Positions 1 through 6,663 are shown, numbered from the stretch's first letter. The stretch: 25,179 nt of DNA from CALVXC01 sp036636255 (GCA_036636255.1 JAVWOV010000003.1:1-25179), one strand, 5' to 3'. The notes: generated from the letters alone by a model not told the origin. Translations and numbers: made by a program.

Positions 1-877
1 GTCAAGTTTTCTAAAATTTTTCTTTTTCTAAATTTCAATAAATTATCAGTTGCTTTAATCCAATCTTTCATCGTCATTACACGCTGCTCTTTAGCATCAT
101 CTTCAGCAAAAACCAAGAATAAATTTGTTAAATCATTTAATTTATTAAGTTCTTCTTCATTCAAATAGTTTTTGCAATACTTACATCATACTTATATATT
201 AAACCATCAGGAGAATTTTTCCAATTAGTTAGTCCTACATGTTCTTTATCACTATTAACTCTATTATATATAAGTTCAGCAGCTGTGCTCCCAGTTATTG
301 CATAATGTAGTTTATTTTGAACAATTTTGAAAAAAGTATATGCCTCTTCTGATTTAAGATTATAGTCTGATGACGTCGCTATAAATAAATCTGTAATTTT
401 TTGATAAGCCATTCTTTCGCTTACTCTAATTACTTTTATTCTTTCAAGTAATTCATCAAAATATTTTGCATCATATTTATTTCCTTGTATAAATCTTTCA
501 TCATTCAAAGAAAAACCTTTAATAATATATTCTTTTAATATTTTTGTTGCCCATATTCTAAATTCTGTAGCTTTTTTGGAATTGACTCTATAGCCTACTG
601 CAATTATAGCATCTAAATTATAAATATCTGTATTATATTTTTTATTATCACTTGCAGCTATTTCCATTTTGGAAACAACTGAATTTTTATTAAGTTCTTC
701 GTCATTAAATATATTATTAATATGTTTGCTAATTACTGGAACATTAACATCAAAAACTTTTGACATTCCTTTTTGTGTTAACCATAGTGTTTCATCTTTG
801 AATATTGCATCAACTATAATATTTCCATCTTTATTTTTATATATTATTAAATTATTGATTGTTATATCTTTTCTCAT
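1..877 (-). pseudogene. RhuM-family accessory protein, frameshifted and cut by the window edge
   Basis: The protein looks like the RhuM (virulence protein) family, whose biochemical function is unknown. It has the usual start (ITINNLIIYK), the WLTQ...VFDV helix-turn-helix-like segment, then IYNLDAIIAVGYRVNS and FRIWATKILKEYIIKGF. The ATG at 877 is preferred over an in-frame start at 928 because GAAGGAGTG lies just upstream of it. The frame reads ...DVSIAK and then hits TGA at 161-163. In the -1 frame the family sequence resumes at once (KNYLNEEELNKLN, then AEDDAKEQ, MTMKDWI, LLKFRKRKILEN) and stays open to base 1. The break lies in a run of five A (mRNA sense; plus-strand T169-T173), so one A appears to be missing. 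Options are a real inactivating deletion, a sequencing error, or a -1 slip on AAA. Full family length is about 330 residues; about 290 are visible here. No neighbour hints at its role. Confidence 0.82.
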
Positions 878-929
878 ACTTACATCACTCCTTCTATTAT
901 GAGTTAATATAAGTATATCAAAGTACATA

Positions 930-980
930 AAAATCTGATAAAATTATCAACTTTTAACTTTGACATTTTTATCAGATTTT
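930..980. repeat. Perfect 14-bp inverted repeat upstream of the rhuM-like gene
   Basis: Arms at 930-943 and 967-980 (AAAATCTGATAAAA and its exact complement) are separated by 23 bases. The repeat lies 52 bases upstream of the rhuM-like start codon, where an operator or promoter would be expected. It could be a repressor site or the stem of a terminator. The T-rich flanks do not settle which. Confidence 0.7.
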
Positions 981-1076
981 ATTTTAACATTTATAATCCT
1001 AACACCATAGCTTATTTTAAGTTCCTGTGTTTCCGTTTCTAACATTATTTTTCTCTTCTTTCTCGTTTTTCATAAC

Positions 1077-1099
1077 AAAAAACTAACATTTCTGTTAGT
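1077..1099 (-). terminator. Intrinsic terminator after tRNA-Arg
   Basis: On the minus strand a 7-bp stem (ACTAACA/TGTTAGT, loop GAAA) is followed directly by a run of five to six T. It ends the transcript that contains the tRNA-Arg gene and isolates it from the rhuM-like gene. Confidence 0.82.
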
Positions 1100-1144
1100 A
1101 ATCATTACTACTCAAACCTTAAAAGTTAGAGTTTCCAATCAATC

Positions 1145-1221
1145 TGGTGTCCCAGGAGAGATTCGAACTCCCGACTCCCGCCTTAGAAGGGCGGTGCTCT
1201 ATCCAGCTGAGCTACTAGGAC
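1145..1221 (-). tRNA. tRNA-Arg, anticodon UCU
   Basis: The minus strand folds as a complete 77-nt tRNA with CCA encoded. The acceptor GTCCTAG pairs with CTGGGAC (one G-U), the discriminator is A, and CCA lies at 1147-1145. The D-arm contains AGCTCAGCTGGATAGAGC. The anticodon loop CTTCTAA gives anticodon UCU, which reads AGA, expected to be the main Arg codon in an AT-rich genome. The T-loop is TTCGAAT. The gene has its own promoter upstream and a terminator downstream. Its 3' end faces the rhuM-like accessory gene. Confidence 0.97.
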
Positions 1222-1247
1222 ATTTGCTCTTTTTTAAGAACAAATAA

Positions 1248-1276
1248 ATTATACCTTATTTTACTAATTTATTCAA
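1248..1276 (-). promoter_or_regulatory. SigA-type promoter of tRNA-Arg
   Basis: -35 TTGAAT (1276-1271), 17-bp spacer and a perfect -10 TATAAT (1253-1248), placed about 27 bp before the mature tRNA 5' end. The -35 overlaps the last codons of gerM. Confidence 0.85.
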
Positions 1277-2237
1277 TAGTTTTTAAGACACTTTTATAAA
1301 TTTCATGATCATCAACCGTAAATATTACCTCTTTTACATTATAATTATCATTAATTGATAAACATATTGTATATATAACTTCCTCTAAAATACTTTGCTC
1401 ATCAATATCATCAAAAATATAAGAATTAAATTTCAAATTTAATATATCATTTTCATTATTAACCGATAACAACTCCGTATTATTATTTAAATAACTCATT
1501 AAATTAGTATGATATAATGATGTACTAGCTAATTGCTCAATAATTATTTTGATTTTTTCCCGATCATCATTTAAATACTTAGTAACCGGAACATAATATG
1601 TTTGATCATTATACTCATCCAAATAATAAACCGTTACCTGATTTATATTTTTAGTACTATTAATAGCATATTCCTTATTAATACCAAACTCCCGCGTTAA
1701 AGTTGACGGCAAATTTATTTTTGTCTGTGGTAACTTACTTAAAATATCACCTTCAACATAAACAATTACTTTATCAACATCCTTTATAGAAGTTAAAGTA
1801 TATATAATAGCCTCAATAATTTTTTCCTCTTTCTCCTTACTCACCTCTAATAATTCCTTTGAAAAATCCACTTTTAAAACTTCCCGATCATATTTAATAC
1901 TTAATATTTTAGCACAACTAGGTATAACACTCTTAAAACCACTTGGTATTTTACTCTCACCACTTCCTTCAGTAATTAAAGCCTCCAATAATTCCCTAGC
2001 TCTTAACTCAATACTATTTTCCAAAGACGATACTGCAATATTAGTACGCGCTAATAAATTATGACTATTTAGTAAATAAATTGGACTAGTTAAAACATTA
2101 TCATTAACATACTCTAACTTCTCCTTTATCTTATTAGTTAAACCATAATTACTATTAGGAATCAAATATATTAACAAAAGAGCTACTAAAAAAGTAGTAG
2201 TAACAATTATTTTCCTAACAGATATTTTTTTTAACAT
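1269..2237 (-). CDS. gerM: GerM-like sporulation protein with two GerMN domains
   Basis: 322 residues. After an N-terminal transmembrane helix (about residues 10-26) come two GerMN-type repeats, roughly residues 70-165 and 195-320; each contains the AIIYTLT/VIYTICL-like helix followed by VIVYVEGD/VIFTVDDHE. In Bacillus subtilis GerM has two such domains and stabilises the SpoIIIA-SpoIIQ channel between mother cell and forespore. It is a lipoprotein there. Here there is no lipobox cysteine, so the protein is probably held by its N-terminal helix. The ATG at 2237 is chosen over an upstream in-frame TTG because GAGGTG sits 4 bases before it. The location next to gerE and spoIIIAH supports the assignment. 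The gerE terminator lies immediately upstream, so gerM probably has a promoter inside or after gerE; I could not identify it. Confidence 0.85.
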   Translation of the reverse strand: MLKKISVRKIIVTTTFLVALLLIYLIPNSNYGLTNKIKEKLEYVNDNVLTSPIYLLNSHNLLARTNIAVSSLENSIELRARELLEALITEGSGESKIPSGFKSVIPSCAKILSIKYDREVLKVDFSKELLEVSKEKEEKIIEAIIYTLTSIKDVDKVIVYVEGDILSKLPQTKINLPSTLTREFGINKEYAINSTKNINQVTVYYLDEYNDQTYYVPVTKYLNDDREKIKIIIEQLASTSLYHTNLMSYLNNNTELLSVNNENDILNLKFNSYIFDDIDEQSILEEVIYTICLSINDNYNVKEVIFTVDDHEIYKSVLKTIE

Positions 2238-2260
2238 AAAACACCTCAATTAAGAATATG

Positions 2261-2287
2261 AAAAAAACTGTAATTTAATACAGTTTT
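2261..2287 (-). terminator. Intrinsic terminator overlapping the gerE stop codon
   Basis: A 9-bp perfect stem (AAAACTGTA/TACAGTTTT) starts within the gerE TAA stop and is followed by further T (seven in all counting the arm). It separates gerE from gerM. Confidence 0.82.
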
Positions 2288-2492
2288 ATAATGAAAGTTC
2301 TCCAAGTTTTAAAAGCTCAACTACAGCACAAGCTCGACCACTTACCCCAAGTTTTTGCATAGCATTTGATATATGATTACGAATTGTTTTTTCACTTATA
2401 CCAAGTTCTTTAGCTATCTCAACAGTTGTTTTATTTAATATAAGAAGTTCAAAAACTTCCCGTTCTCTTTTTGTTAAAATACTCTTAGTCAT
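2286..2492 (-). CDS. gerE: Spore coat transcription factor GerE
   Basis: 68 residues that are essentially one LuxR/FixJ-type helix-turn-helix domain: LTKREREVFELL, then EIAKELGISEKTIRNHISNA, MQKLGV and VVELLKLGEL. This matches the stand-alone GerE of spore formers over its whole length (74 residues in B. subtilis), including the signature ISEKT(V/I)RNHISNAMQKLGV. GerE acts in the mother cell as the final regulator of coat genes under sigma K. The SD is GTGAGG, 5 bases before the ATG. A sigma-K-like promoter lies upstream and an intrinsic terminator overlaps the stop. gerM lies close to gerE in B. subtilis too, as I recall. A general LuxR-family regulator is unlikely because there is no receiver or sensor domain and the identity with GerE is continuous. 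Confidence 0.92.
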   Translation of the reverse strand: MTKSILTKREREVFELLILNKTTVEIAKELGISEKTIRNHISNAMQKLGVSGRACAVVELLKLGELSL

Positions 2493-2537
2493 TTTTTCCT
2501 CACTTCCTAAAGTTTGGTGGTTTATATTTACTCATAT

Positions 2538-2566
2538 TATTTTATGTCGCTATTTTTTTTTTAGTG
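2538..2566 (-). promoter_or_regulatory. Putative sigma-K promoter of gerE
   Basis: -10 CATAAAATA (2546-2538) matches the sigma-K consensus CATANNNTA. A -35 CACT (2566-2563) lies 16 bp upstream, against the consensus mACm with a 16-bp gap. B. subtilis gerE is transcribed by sigma K. The -10 alone is common by chance in DNA this AT-rich; the -35 spacing and the identity of the gene are what make it credible. Confidence 0.6.
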
Positions 2567-2607
2567 AAATAAAACGCCTATTTAATAACAAAAGAGTACT
2601 TTTATAT

Positions 2608-2636
2608 AAAAAAAATCCAAAAAATTTTTCGGATTA
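2608..2636 (-). terminator. Intrinsic terminator overlapping the spoIIIAH stop
   Basis: Stem AATCC(GAAA)/(TTTT)GGATT begins in the spoIIIAH TAA stop and is followed by seven T on the minus strand. Confidence 0.78.
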
Positions 2637-3155
2637 TTCTTTAGTATTAAATTTAACAGTCACATACATCCTAGTATCATAATTTTCCTGAACTAACCGC
2701 ATAATATTATTAGCTAAAGTAACATCATGTTGATCACTTGCTATAACAACCGTAACCTGATCACCAACAATTTTAACAAAACTTTTAAACTTATGCTTTT
2801 CTAAAATTAATTTTTCTAACTTACCCTCTTCACCCTTTTTATTATTTAAAACTTTCAATTTTTCAAAAGCATTATTTTTTTCATCAGCAGTTGCCTTATC
2901 ATTAGTAAGCGTTTCCTTTAACGTTTCCATTTCCTTTTGTACCAAAGTATCAGCCTCAACCCTTAAAGCAACCACCACCTCAGCCTTAGAAACCTTAGGA
3001 CCCTCTTTTTTTACAACCTCTTTTACTTTACTATCCTTATTATAATCACCATTTGTTGTCAACAACATCTCCGATGGCATTGTAATATAATAAACACTAA
3101 GCACTAAAATAAGACTAAACAATGTCAAAAACCACAAACTTTTTTTATTAATCAT
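2634..3155 (-). CDS. spoIIIAH: SpoIIIAH-like stage III sporulation protein
   Basis: 173 residues: a short cytoplasmic start, one transmembrane helix (about residues 8-26, with LVLSVYYITMPSE as in SpoIIIAH), a shortened linker, and a C-terminal ring-forming domain. The diagnostic stretch LTNDKATADEKNNAFEKLKVL parallels the B. subtilis SSDDATAKEKSEAYDKM region. It is followed by the VTVVIASDQHD and AxxIMxLV...MYVTVKF elements. SpoIIIAH sits in the mother-cell membrane and binds forespore SpoIIQ across the intermembrane space. The protein is about 45 residues shorter than in B. subtilis, mostly in the linker. The start has an excellent SD, AGGAGG, 7 bases before the ATG. The rest of the spoIIIA operon is not here; the gene stands next to gerE and gerM, downstream of a signal peptidase gene. 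Confidence 0.86.
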   Translation of the reverse strand: MINKKSLWFLTLFSLILVLSVYYITMPSEMLLTTNGDYNKDSKVKEVVKKEGPKVSKAEVVVALRVEADTLVQKEMETLKETLTNDKATADEKNNAFEKLKVLNNKKGEEGKLEKLILEKHKFKSFVKIVGDQVTVVIASDQHDVTLANNIMRLVQENYDTRMYVTVKFNTKE

Positions 3156-3210
3156 AATATCTCCTCCTGATTTATCTAATTAATTATATTATGGACGAGA
3201 AAAATTATGA

Positions 3211-3705
3211 CTACTTTATTTTACCAAAATCATTTAAAGGCCAAATACGAAAATCAGATATTCCAATTAGTTCCTCTTTAGCAAAAGTTCCAATAATACG
3301 ACTATCCTTAGAACTATCTCTATTGTCACCCATAACAAAATAATGATTCTTAGGTATTTTACCATAACCAAATTCACTTAATTCAAAATCAGCCGTATCA
3401 AATTGATAACCTTCAATATTTATTTTCTTACCATTGATAAATAAGTGATTATTTCTATAATAAATACTTTCCCCTGGTAACCCAATAACCCTTTTAACCA
3501 AACGATTATTTTCATAATCAACAACTACAATATCAAACCTCGCATAATTTTTAGCATATTTTTTTAATAACAATACTTCTTTATCATTAAGCGTAGGAAA
3601 CATCGACAAACCATCCACCCTAACAGGTGTTATAACAAATGTTCTAATTAAAATAACAACTATAAGAATAATTATATAAGGTAATAACTCTTTAAATATT
3701 TTCAT
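3211..3705 (-). CDS. lepB: Type I signal peptidase
   Basis: 164 residues, membrane-bound serine protease that removes signal peptides from secreted proteins. One N-terminal transmembrane helix (about 8-27) is followed by the box with nucleophile Ser34 (GLSMFPTL), general-base Lys71 in RLVKRVIGLPGE, and the GDNRDSSKDSR box at 126-136. Size and motifs fit the short SipS-like enzymes of Firmicutes. The ATG is the only start that keeps the membrane anchor. No real Shine-Dalgarno precedes it: only AAAG directly adjacent, after the run of T that ends the rplS terminator. Expression would therefore depend on readthrough of that terminator or on an unusual start. Confidence 0.95.
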   Translation of the reverse strand: MKIFKELLPYIIILIVVILIRTFVITPVRVDGLSMFPTLNDKEVLLLKKYAKNYARFDIVVVDYENNRLVKRVIGLPGESIYYRNNHLFINGKKINIEGYQFDTADFELSEFGYGKIPKNHYFVMGDNRDSSKDSRIIGTFAKEELIGISDFRIWPLNDFGKIK

Positions 3706-3709
3706 CTTT

Positions 3710-3732
3710 AAAAAAATAAGACATTAGTCTTA
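3710..3732 (-). terminator. Weak intrinsic terminator between rplS and lepB
   Basis: A 6-bp stem TAAGAC/GTCTTA (loop TAAT) whose 5' arm is the rplS stop codon itself, followed by seven T. The T run ends 4 bases before the lepB ATG, so this may act as an attenuator for lepB rather than a full stop. Confidence 0.65.
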
Positions 3733-4071
3733 ATTTCTTCTTTCTTTAATTCTAGGTTGACTAACTAATTTTCTAATATAGCCTAATTTAGATTGTTTAA
3801 CCTTACCTTTTCTTATAACTGTAATATTATCAATTTTTGGCGAATTAATAGGGAAAGTTCTTTCTACCCCAATACCACCAGATAATTTTCTGACAATAAA
3901 ATTTCTACTTACGCCTCCACCTTGAATAGCCATTACAATACCTTCAAAAACTTGAACTCTTTCACGTTTACCCTCAACGATACGAACGTCTACTTTAATA
4001 GTATCACCTACCTGAAATTCTGGTAAATCTTTTCTAATTTGACTAGCAGTAATTTTTTGTACTAAATTCAT
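3730..4071 (-). CDS. rplS: 50S ribosomal protein L19
   Basis: 113 residues, matching L19 (about 115) from end to end: PEFQVGDTIKVDVRIVEGKRER, then QVFEGIVMAIQGGGVSR and FIVRKLSGGIGVERTFPINSP, and the basic tail. The ATG at 4071 is preceded by AAGGAGTG at good spacing. Longer in-frame readings to 4137 lie in the leader and are not supported. It has its own promoter and a structured leader, so it is at least partly uncoupled from trmD, unlike the common rpsP-rimM-trmD-rplS operon. Confidence 0.97.
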   Translation of the reverse strand: MNLVQKITASQIRKDLPEFQVGDTIKVDVRIVEGKRERVQVFEGIVMAIQGGGVSRNFIVRKLSGGIGVERTFPINSPKIDNITVIRKGKVKQSKLGYIRKLVSQPRIKERRN

Positions 4072-4094
4072 AAATGTCACACTCCTTTGTTTTT

Positions 4095-4139
4095 TTATGA
4101 TCTTATGGATTAATTTACCATACCCAAAGCGGATCACAA
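4095..4139 (-). promoter_or_regulatory. Structured 5' leader of rplS
   Basis: The leader can form an outer 8-bp helix (TTGTGATC at 4139-4132 with GATCATAA at 4102-4095, one G-U). Inside it are an internal loop and an inner 5-bp helix (TATGG 4122-4118 with CCATA 4108-4104), just before the SD. L19 leader motifs that mediate autoregulation are known in Firmicutes. I infer this is one, but have not compared it with the published consensus. Confidence 0.5.
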
Positions 4140-4147
4140 CCTTTAAA

Positions 4148-4176
4148 ATTTTAGCATATATTTAAAATATATGCAA
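4148..4176 (-). promoter_or_regulatory. SigA-type promoter of rplS
   Basis: -35 TTGCAT (4176-4171), 17-bp spacer, -10 TAAAAT (4153-4148). The spacer is almost entirely filled by a perfect palindrome (separate entry). Confidence 0.8.
4154..4174. repeat. 21-bp perfect palindrome inside the rplS promoter
   Basis: GCATATATTT-A-AAATATATGC on the plus strand: 10-bp arms around one central base, spanning the 17-bp spacer and most of the -35 box. The position is that of a classical operator, where a dimeric repressor would compete with RNA polymerase. No regulator is identified in the window. Confidence 0.75.
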
Positions 4177-4206
4177 GTATTTACCCAGTTTTTTACTTTT
4201 TAATTT

Positions 4207-4650
4207 CTACCGACTTCGCCTACTTTGATGTTCCTTAACTATTTTATCTTTTAAATTAAACATTTTTGTTTTTAATTCTTGTTCTAAAAGATCTACTTTT
4301 TTAAGCAATAATTCAATATATAAATCATCCAAATATTGTCGATATTTACTATTAATAATACTTTTATAACGCGCGACATCATCTAAAACAAACATAATAT
4401 TATCCGGATCAGTCTCCCCATCATCATCAATCACCGAAATAATATATTGCAAATAAACTTCTAGCTTTCGCTTATTCTTTTTCTTTAAAATCATTTCAAT
4501 AAAATCCATATTAACAACCGATAAACTATCCACCTTAATGCCCTTATGATTTATTTTGTTACGAGGTTTCACTTTAAAACCTGTAATTTTTTTATAATTA
4601 ATAGTAATAGGTCCACAATATTTATTTTTAATTATATGATACTTATTCAT
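4207..4650 (-). CDS. Conserved-looking protein of unknown function
   Basis: 147 residues; I do not recognise a family. The N-terminal half is basic (KNKYCGPITINYKKITGFKVKPRNK). The middle has an acidic patch (DDDGETDPDN), followed by a long charged helix predicted as coiled coil (LLLKKVDLLEQELKTKMFNLKDKIVKEHQ) and a basic end RRSR. No signal peptide or membrane segment. The SD AAGGGTG lies 6 bases before the ATG. It follows trmD by 38 bases without an intervening terminator, so it belongs to the methyltransferase-rimM-trmD transcript. A role in RNA or ribosome biology is suggested only by this company. Confidence 0.75.
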   Translation of the reverse strand: MNKYHIIKNKYCGPITINYKKITGFKVKPRNKINHKGIKVDSLSVVNMDFIEMILKKKNKRKLEVYLQYIISVIDDDGETDPDNIMFVLDDVARYKSIINSKYRQYLDDLYIELLLKKVDLLEQELKTKMFNLKDKIVKEHQSRRSR

Positions 4651-4688
4651 TTAAATCACCCTTAATCCTTAGAGGGGATTCCTTTCCT

Positions 4689-5348
4689 TTAAAGTAAATC
4701 AGGTCGTTTCTTCTTAGTATTTTCTTTTTGTTTAGTTATACGCCAATTAGAAATATTTAAATGATGACCAGAAAGTAATACATCAGGTACCTTTAAACCA
4801 CGAAAATTTTGTGGTTTAGTATAAACAGGATAATCCAATAATCCATCATTAAATGATTCATTTTGATGAGATTCCTTTTCTATTACACCATCTAATAACC
4901 TTACAATACTATCAGTTATAACCATGCTAGGAATTTCCCCACCAGTTAAAACATAATCACCAATACTTATTTCCATATCAACAATCGTTCTAATTCTTTC
5001 ATCAAAACCTTCGTAATGTCCACATATTAATATTATATGATTATACTTTGCCAATTGATAAGCCTGATGTTGTTGATAAGTCCTACCTTGTGGCGTCATC
5101 ATTATTACTAATGAATCCTTAGTTCTAATATCATCAATAGCATCCATAATTGGCTGTGGCATCAAAACCATTCCCTTACCACCACCAAAACCATAATCAT
5201 CAACTTTATGATGAGGATCTTGCGAATAACACCGAAAATCAATCAAATTAATAACCACTTTTTTTTCATTAACCGCTCTTTTTATTATCGACGTAGTCAA
5301 AAAACCAACAAACATTTCTGGAAAAAGAGTTAAAATATCAATTTTCAT
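4689..5348 (-). CDS. trmD: tRNA (guanine-N1-)-methyltransferase TrmD
   Basis: 219 residues. TrmD methylates G37 next to the anticodon using S-adenosylmethionine bound in a trefoil knot. Motifs in order: DDYGFGGGKGM (50-60), MTPQG (84-88), GHYEGFDER (110-118), IGDYVLTGGE (129-138), LLDYPVYTKP and VPDVLLSGHH, ending KKKRPDLL. It is about 20 residues shorter than most homologues, at the C-terminal end only. The start overlaps the end of rimM by 11 bases with little SD, which suggests translational coupling. Confidence 0.96.
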   Translation of the reverse strand: MKIDILTLFPEMFVGFLTTSIIKRAVNEKKVVINLIDFRCYSQDPHHKVDDYGFGGGKGMVLMPQPIMDAIDDIRTKDSLVIMMTPQGRTYQQHQAYQLAKYNHIILICGHYEGFDERIRTIVDMEISIGDYVLTGGEIPSMVITDSIVRLLDGVIEKESHQNESFNDGLLDYPVYTKPQNFRGLKVPDVLLSGHHLNISNWRITKQKENTKKKRPDLL

Positions 5349-5820
5349 TTAACATACCATTAATTGTTTCAACAATCACTTTTTTATTTTTTATATCTAT
5401 TTTTTTTACGAATTGCTCAATATTAGGAATAAAAATATTATTATTAATTACAAATATTTCATTTGTTTTAGTTAATCTTATATCACTTATTTTTCCCATC
5501 AATCCATCCTGATTATATACACTTATACCAATTAATTCCTCATTTAAATAAGGAACATCCAAATCCTGTTTATTAACATAAACTTTACAAGCTTTAAATT
5601 TTAGCACCTCATTTATATCATTATAACCATTTAAACATATCATATCAAAAATTTTATGAAAACGATATTTAGTAATAATTACCAATTCTTTTTCTAAACC
5701 AATATATAATTTAAATTCCTTCTTAAAAATATTTTTCTTATACTTAAAATCAGATAAAATTCGTAACTCTCCTTTAATACCATGAGTATTAACAATATCC
5801 CCAATATATATATATTCCAT
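5338..5820 (-). CDS. rimM: 16S rRNA processing protein RimM
   Basis: 160 residues. It opens IYIGDIVNTHGIKGELRILSD, the RimM N-terminal beta barrel, followed by a PRC-barrel part (ELIGISVYNQDG..GKISDI, then FIPNIEQFVKKID...VIVETINGML). RimM binds S19 and assists late maturation of the 30S head. SD AGGTGATAAA precedes the ATG. It lies 4 bases after the methyltransferase and overlaps trmD, so the three form one operon. Confidence 0.94.
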   Translation of the reverse strand: MEYIYIGDIVNTHGIKGELRILSDFKYKKNIFKKEFKLYIGLEKELVIITKYRFHKIFDMICLNGYNDINEVLKFKACKVYVNKQDLDVPYLNEELIGISVYNQDGLMGKISDIRLTKTNEIFVINNNIFIPNIEQFVKKIDIKNKKVIVETINGMLNEN

Positions 5821-5824
5821 TTTA

Positions 5825-6553
5825 TCACCTACTTATTTCATATAATATAATACTAGTAGCAATAGCCACATTCAAGCTTTCACACTTTTTTGAAATATCA
5901 ATATGTAAAAATTCATCACTTATTTCTTGAATTTCCTTAGATATTCCATTTCCCTCATTACCCATTATTATAGCAAATTTTAAAGTTTTTGAAAAGTCTT
6001 TTAATCTTCCCCCAGTTGCTACTTTAGTTGTAACTATTTTAAAATGTTGTCGCTTTAATTCCGGAATAACTTTTAATAAATCACCAATAATAATATTAAT
6101 ATGAAAAACCATACCCTGGCTAGCTCTTAATACTTTAGAATTATAAATATCCACACTATCCTTACTTAAAATAATCGTATCAATATTAAAAGCAACAGCA
6201 CTTCTTATAATAGTTCCTAAATTACCTGGATCTTGAATATTATCTAAAATCAAAATTTTATTACCCTCTATTTGCTTGTTTTCATTATAAGAACCCAATC
6301 CCATTACATTATTACTTGATTTTAACTGTGATAAATAATCAATTACTTTTTTAGCAACTTTTATACTATCAACCTTTAAATCAAAAACAGTATTCTCTTC
6401 AACTATTAATTGTTTTAAGCAACCAGCATTATAAGCCTCTGTTACCAAATGGGGTGTTTCAATTAAAAATTCATGCATTTGATCACGATATTTTTTTTGT
6501 TGTAATTTTTTTAATTGCTTAATATAATTATTATCTAACGATTTATAAATCAA
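5825..6553 (-). CDS. TrmH/SpoU-family 2'-O-ribose RNA methyltransferase
   Basis: About 242 residues. An N-terminal substrate-binding part (EFLIETPHLVTEA) is followed by the SpoU knot domain. Motif 1 LDNIQDPGNLGTIIRSA lies at about 103-119 with the catalytic Arg, motif 2 IIMGNEGNGIS at about 196, and motif 3 CESLNVAIATSIILYE near the end. It uses S-adenosylmethionine to methylate rRNA or tRNA; the exact target is not determined by sequence. RlmB-type 23S methylation is one possibility. The start is taken as TTG at 6553 because GGGGTG lies 7 bases upstream; another TTG at 6559 is too close to it. It heads the rimM-trmD operon in the place rpsP usually occupies. Confidence 0.9.
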   Translation of the reverse strand: MIYKSLDNNYIKQLKKLQQKKYRDQMHEFLIETPHLVTEAYNAGCLKQLIVEENTVFDLKVDSIKVAKKVIDYLSQLKSSNNVMGLGSYNENKQIEGNKILILDNIQDPGNLGTIIRSAVAFNIDTIILSKDSVDIYNSKVLRASQGMVFHINIIIGDLLKVIPELKRQHFKIVTTKVATGGRLKDFSKTLKFAIIMGNEGNGISKEIQEISDEFLHIDISKKCESLNVAIATSIILYEISR

Positions 6554-6573
6554 TATCAATCACCCCACTTACA

Positions 6574-6602
6574 ATTTTAACAGAAAAAAAGAAATATGTC
6601 CA
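6574..6602 (-). promoter_or_regulatory. SigA-type promoter of the methyltransferase-rimM-trmD operon
   Basis: -35 TGGACA (6602-6597), 17-bp spacer, -10 TAAAAT (6579-6574), 21 bp before the TTG start. It is back to back with the plus-strand promoter at 6612. Confidence 0.75.
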
Positions 6603-6611
6603 CTTTTATTA

Positions 6612-6641
6612 TTGACATTTCATATACAATAACGGTATAAT
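6612..6641 (+). promoter_or_regulatory. SigA-type promoter of the DUF308 gene
   Basis: Perfect -35 TTGACA (6612-6617), 18-bp spacer and perfect -10 TATAAT (6636-6641), the strongest-looking promoter in the window. The start codon is 23 bp downstream. Confidence 0.9.
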
Positions 6642-6663
6642 TTAGTTAGAATTGGAGGACAAA

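Noticed and set aside
161..163. TGA at the rhuM-like break read as tryptophan
   Set aside because: Reading through TGA does not restore family sequence, whereas a -1 shift does; recX also ends with TGA.
669..902. Plus-strand frame opposite the rhuM-like gene
   Set aside because: Low-complexity hydrophobic shadow of a conserved domain.
1222..1245. Hairpin TTTGTTCTT/AAGAGCAAA just before the tRNA as a gerM terminator
   Set aside because: No T run follows; the tRNA begins at once. It could fold but I cannot assign a role.
3156..3205. Sigma-E-like promoter before spoIIIAH (CATAATAT with a TCATAAT upstream)
   Set aside because: The gap between the two boxes is about 10 bp, too short for sigma E.
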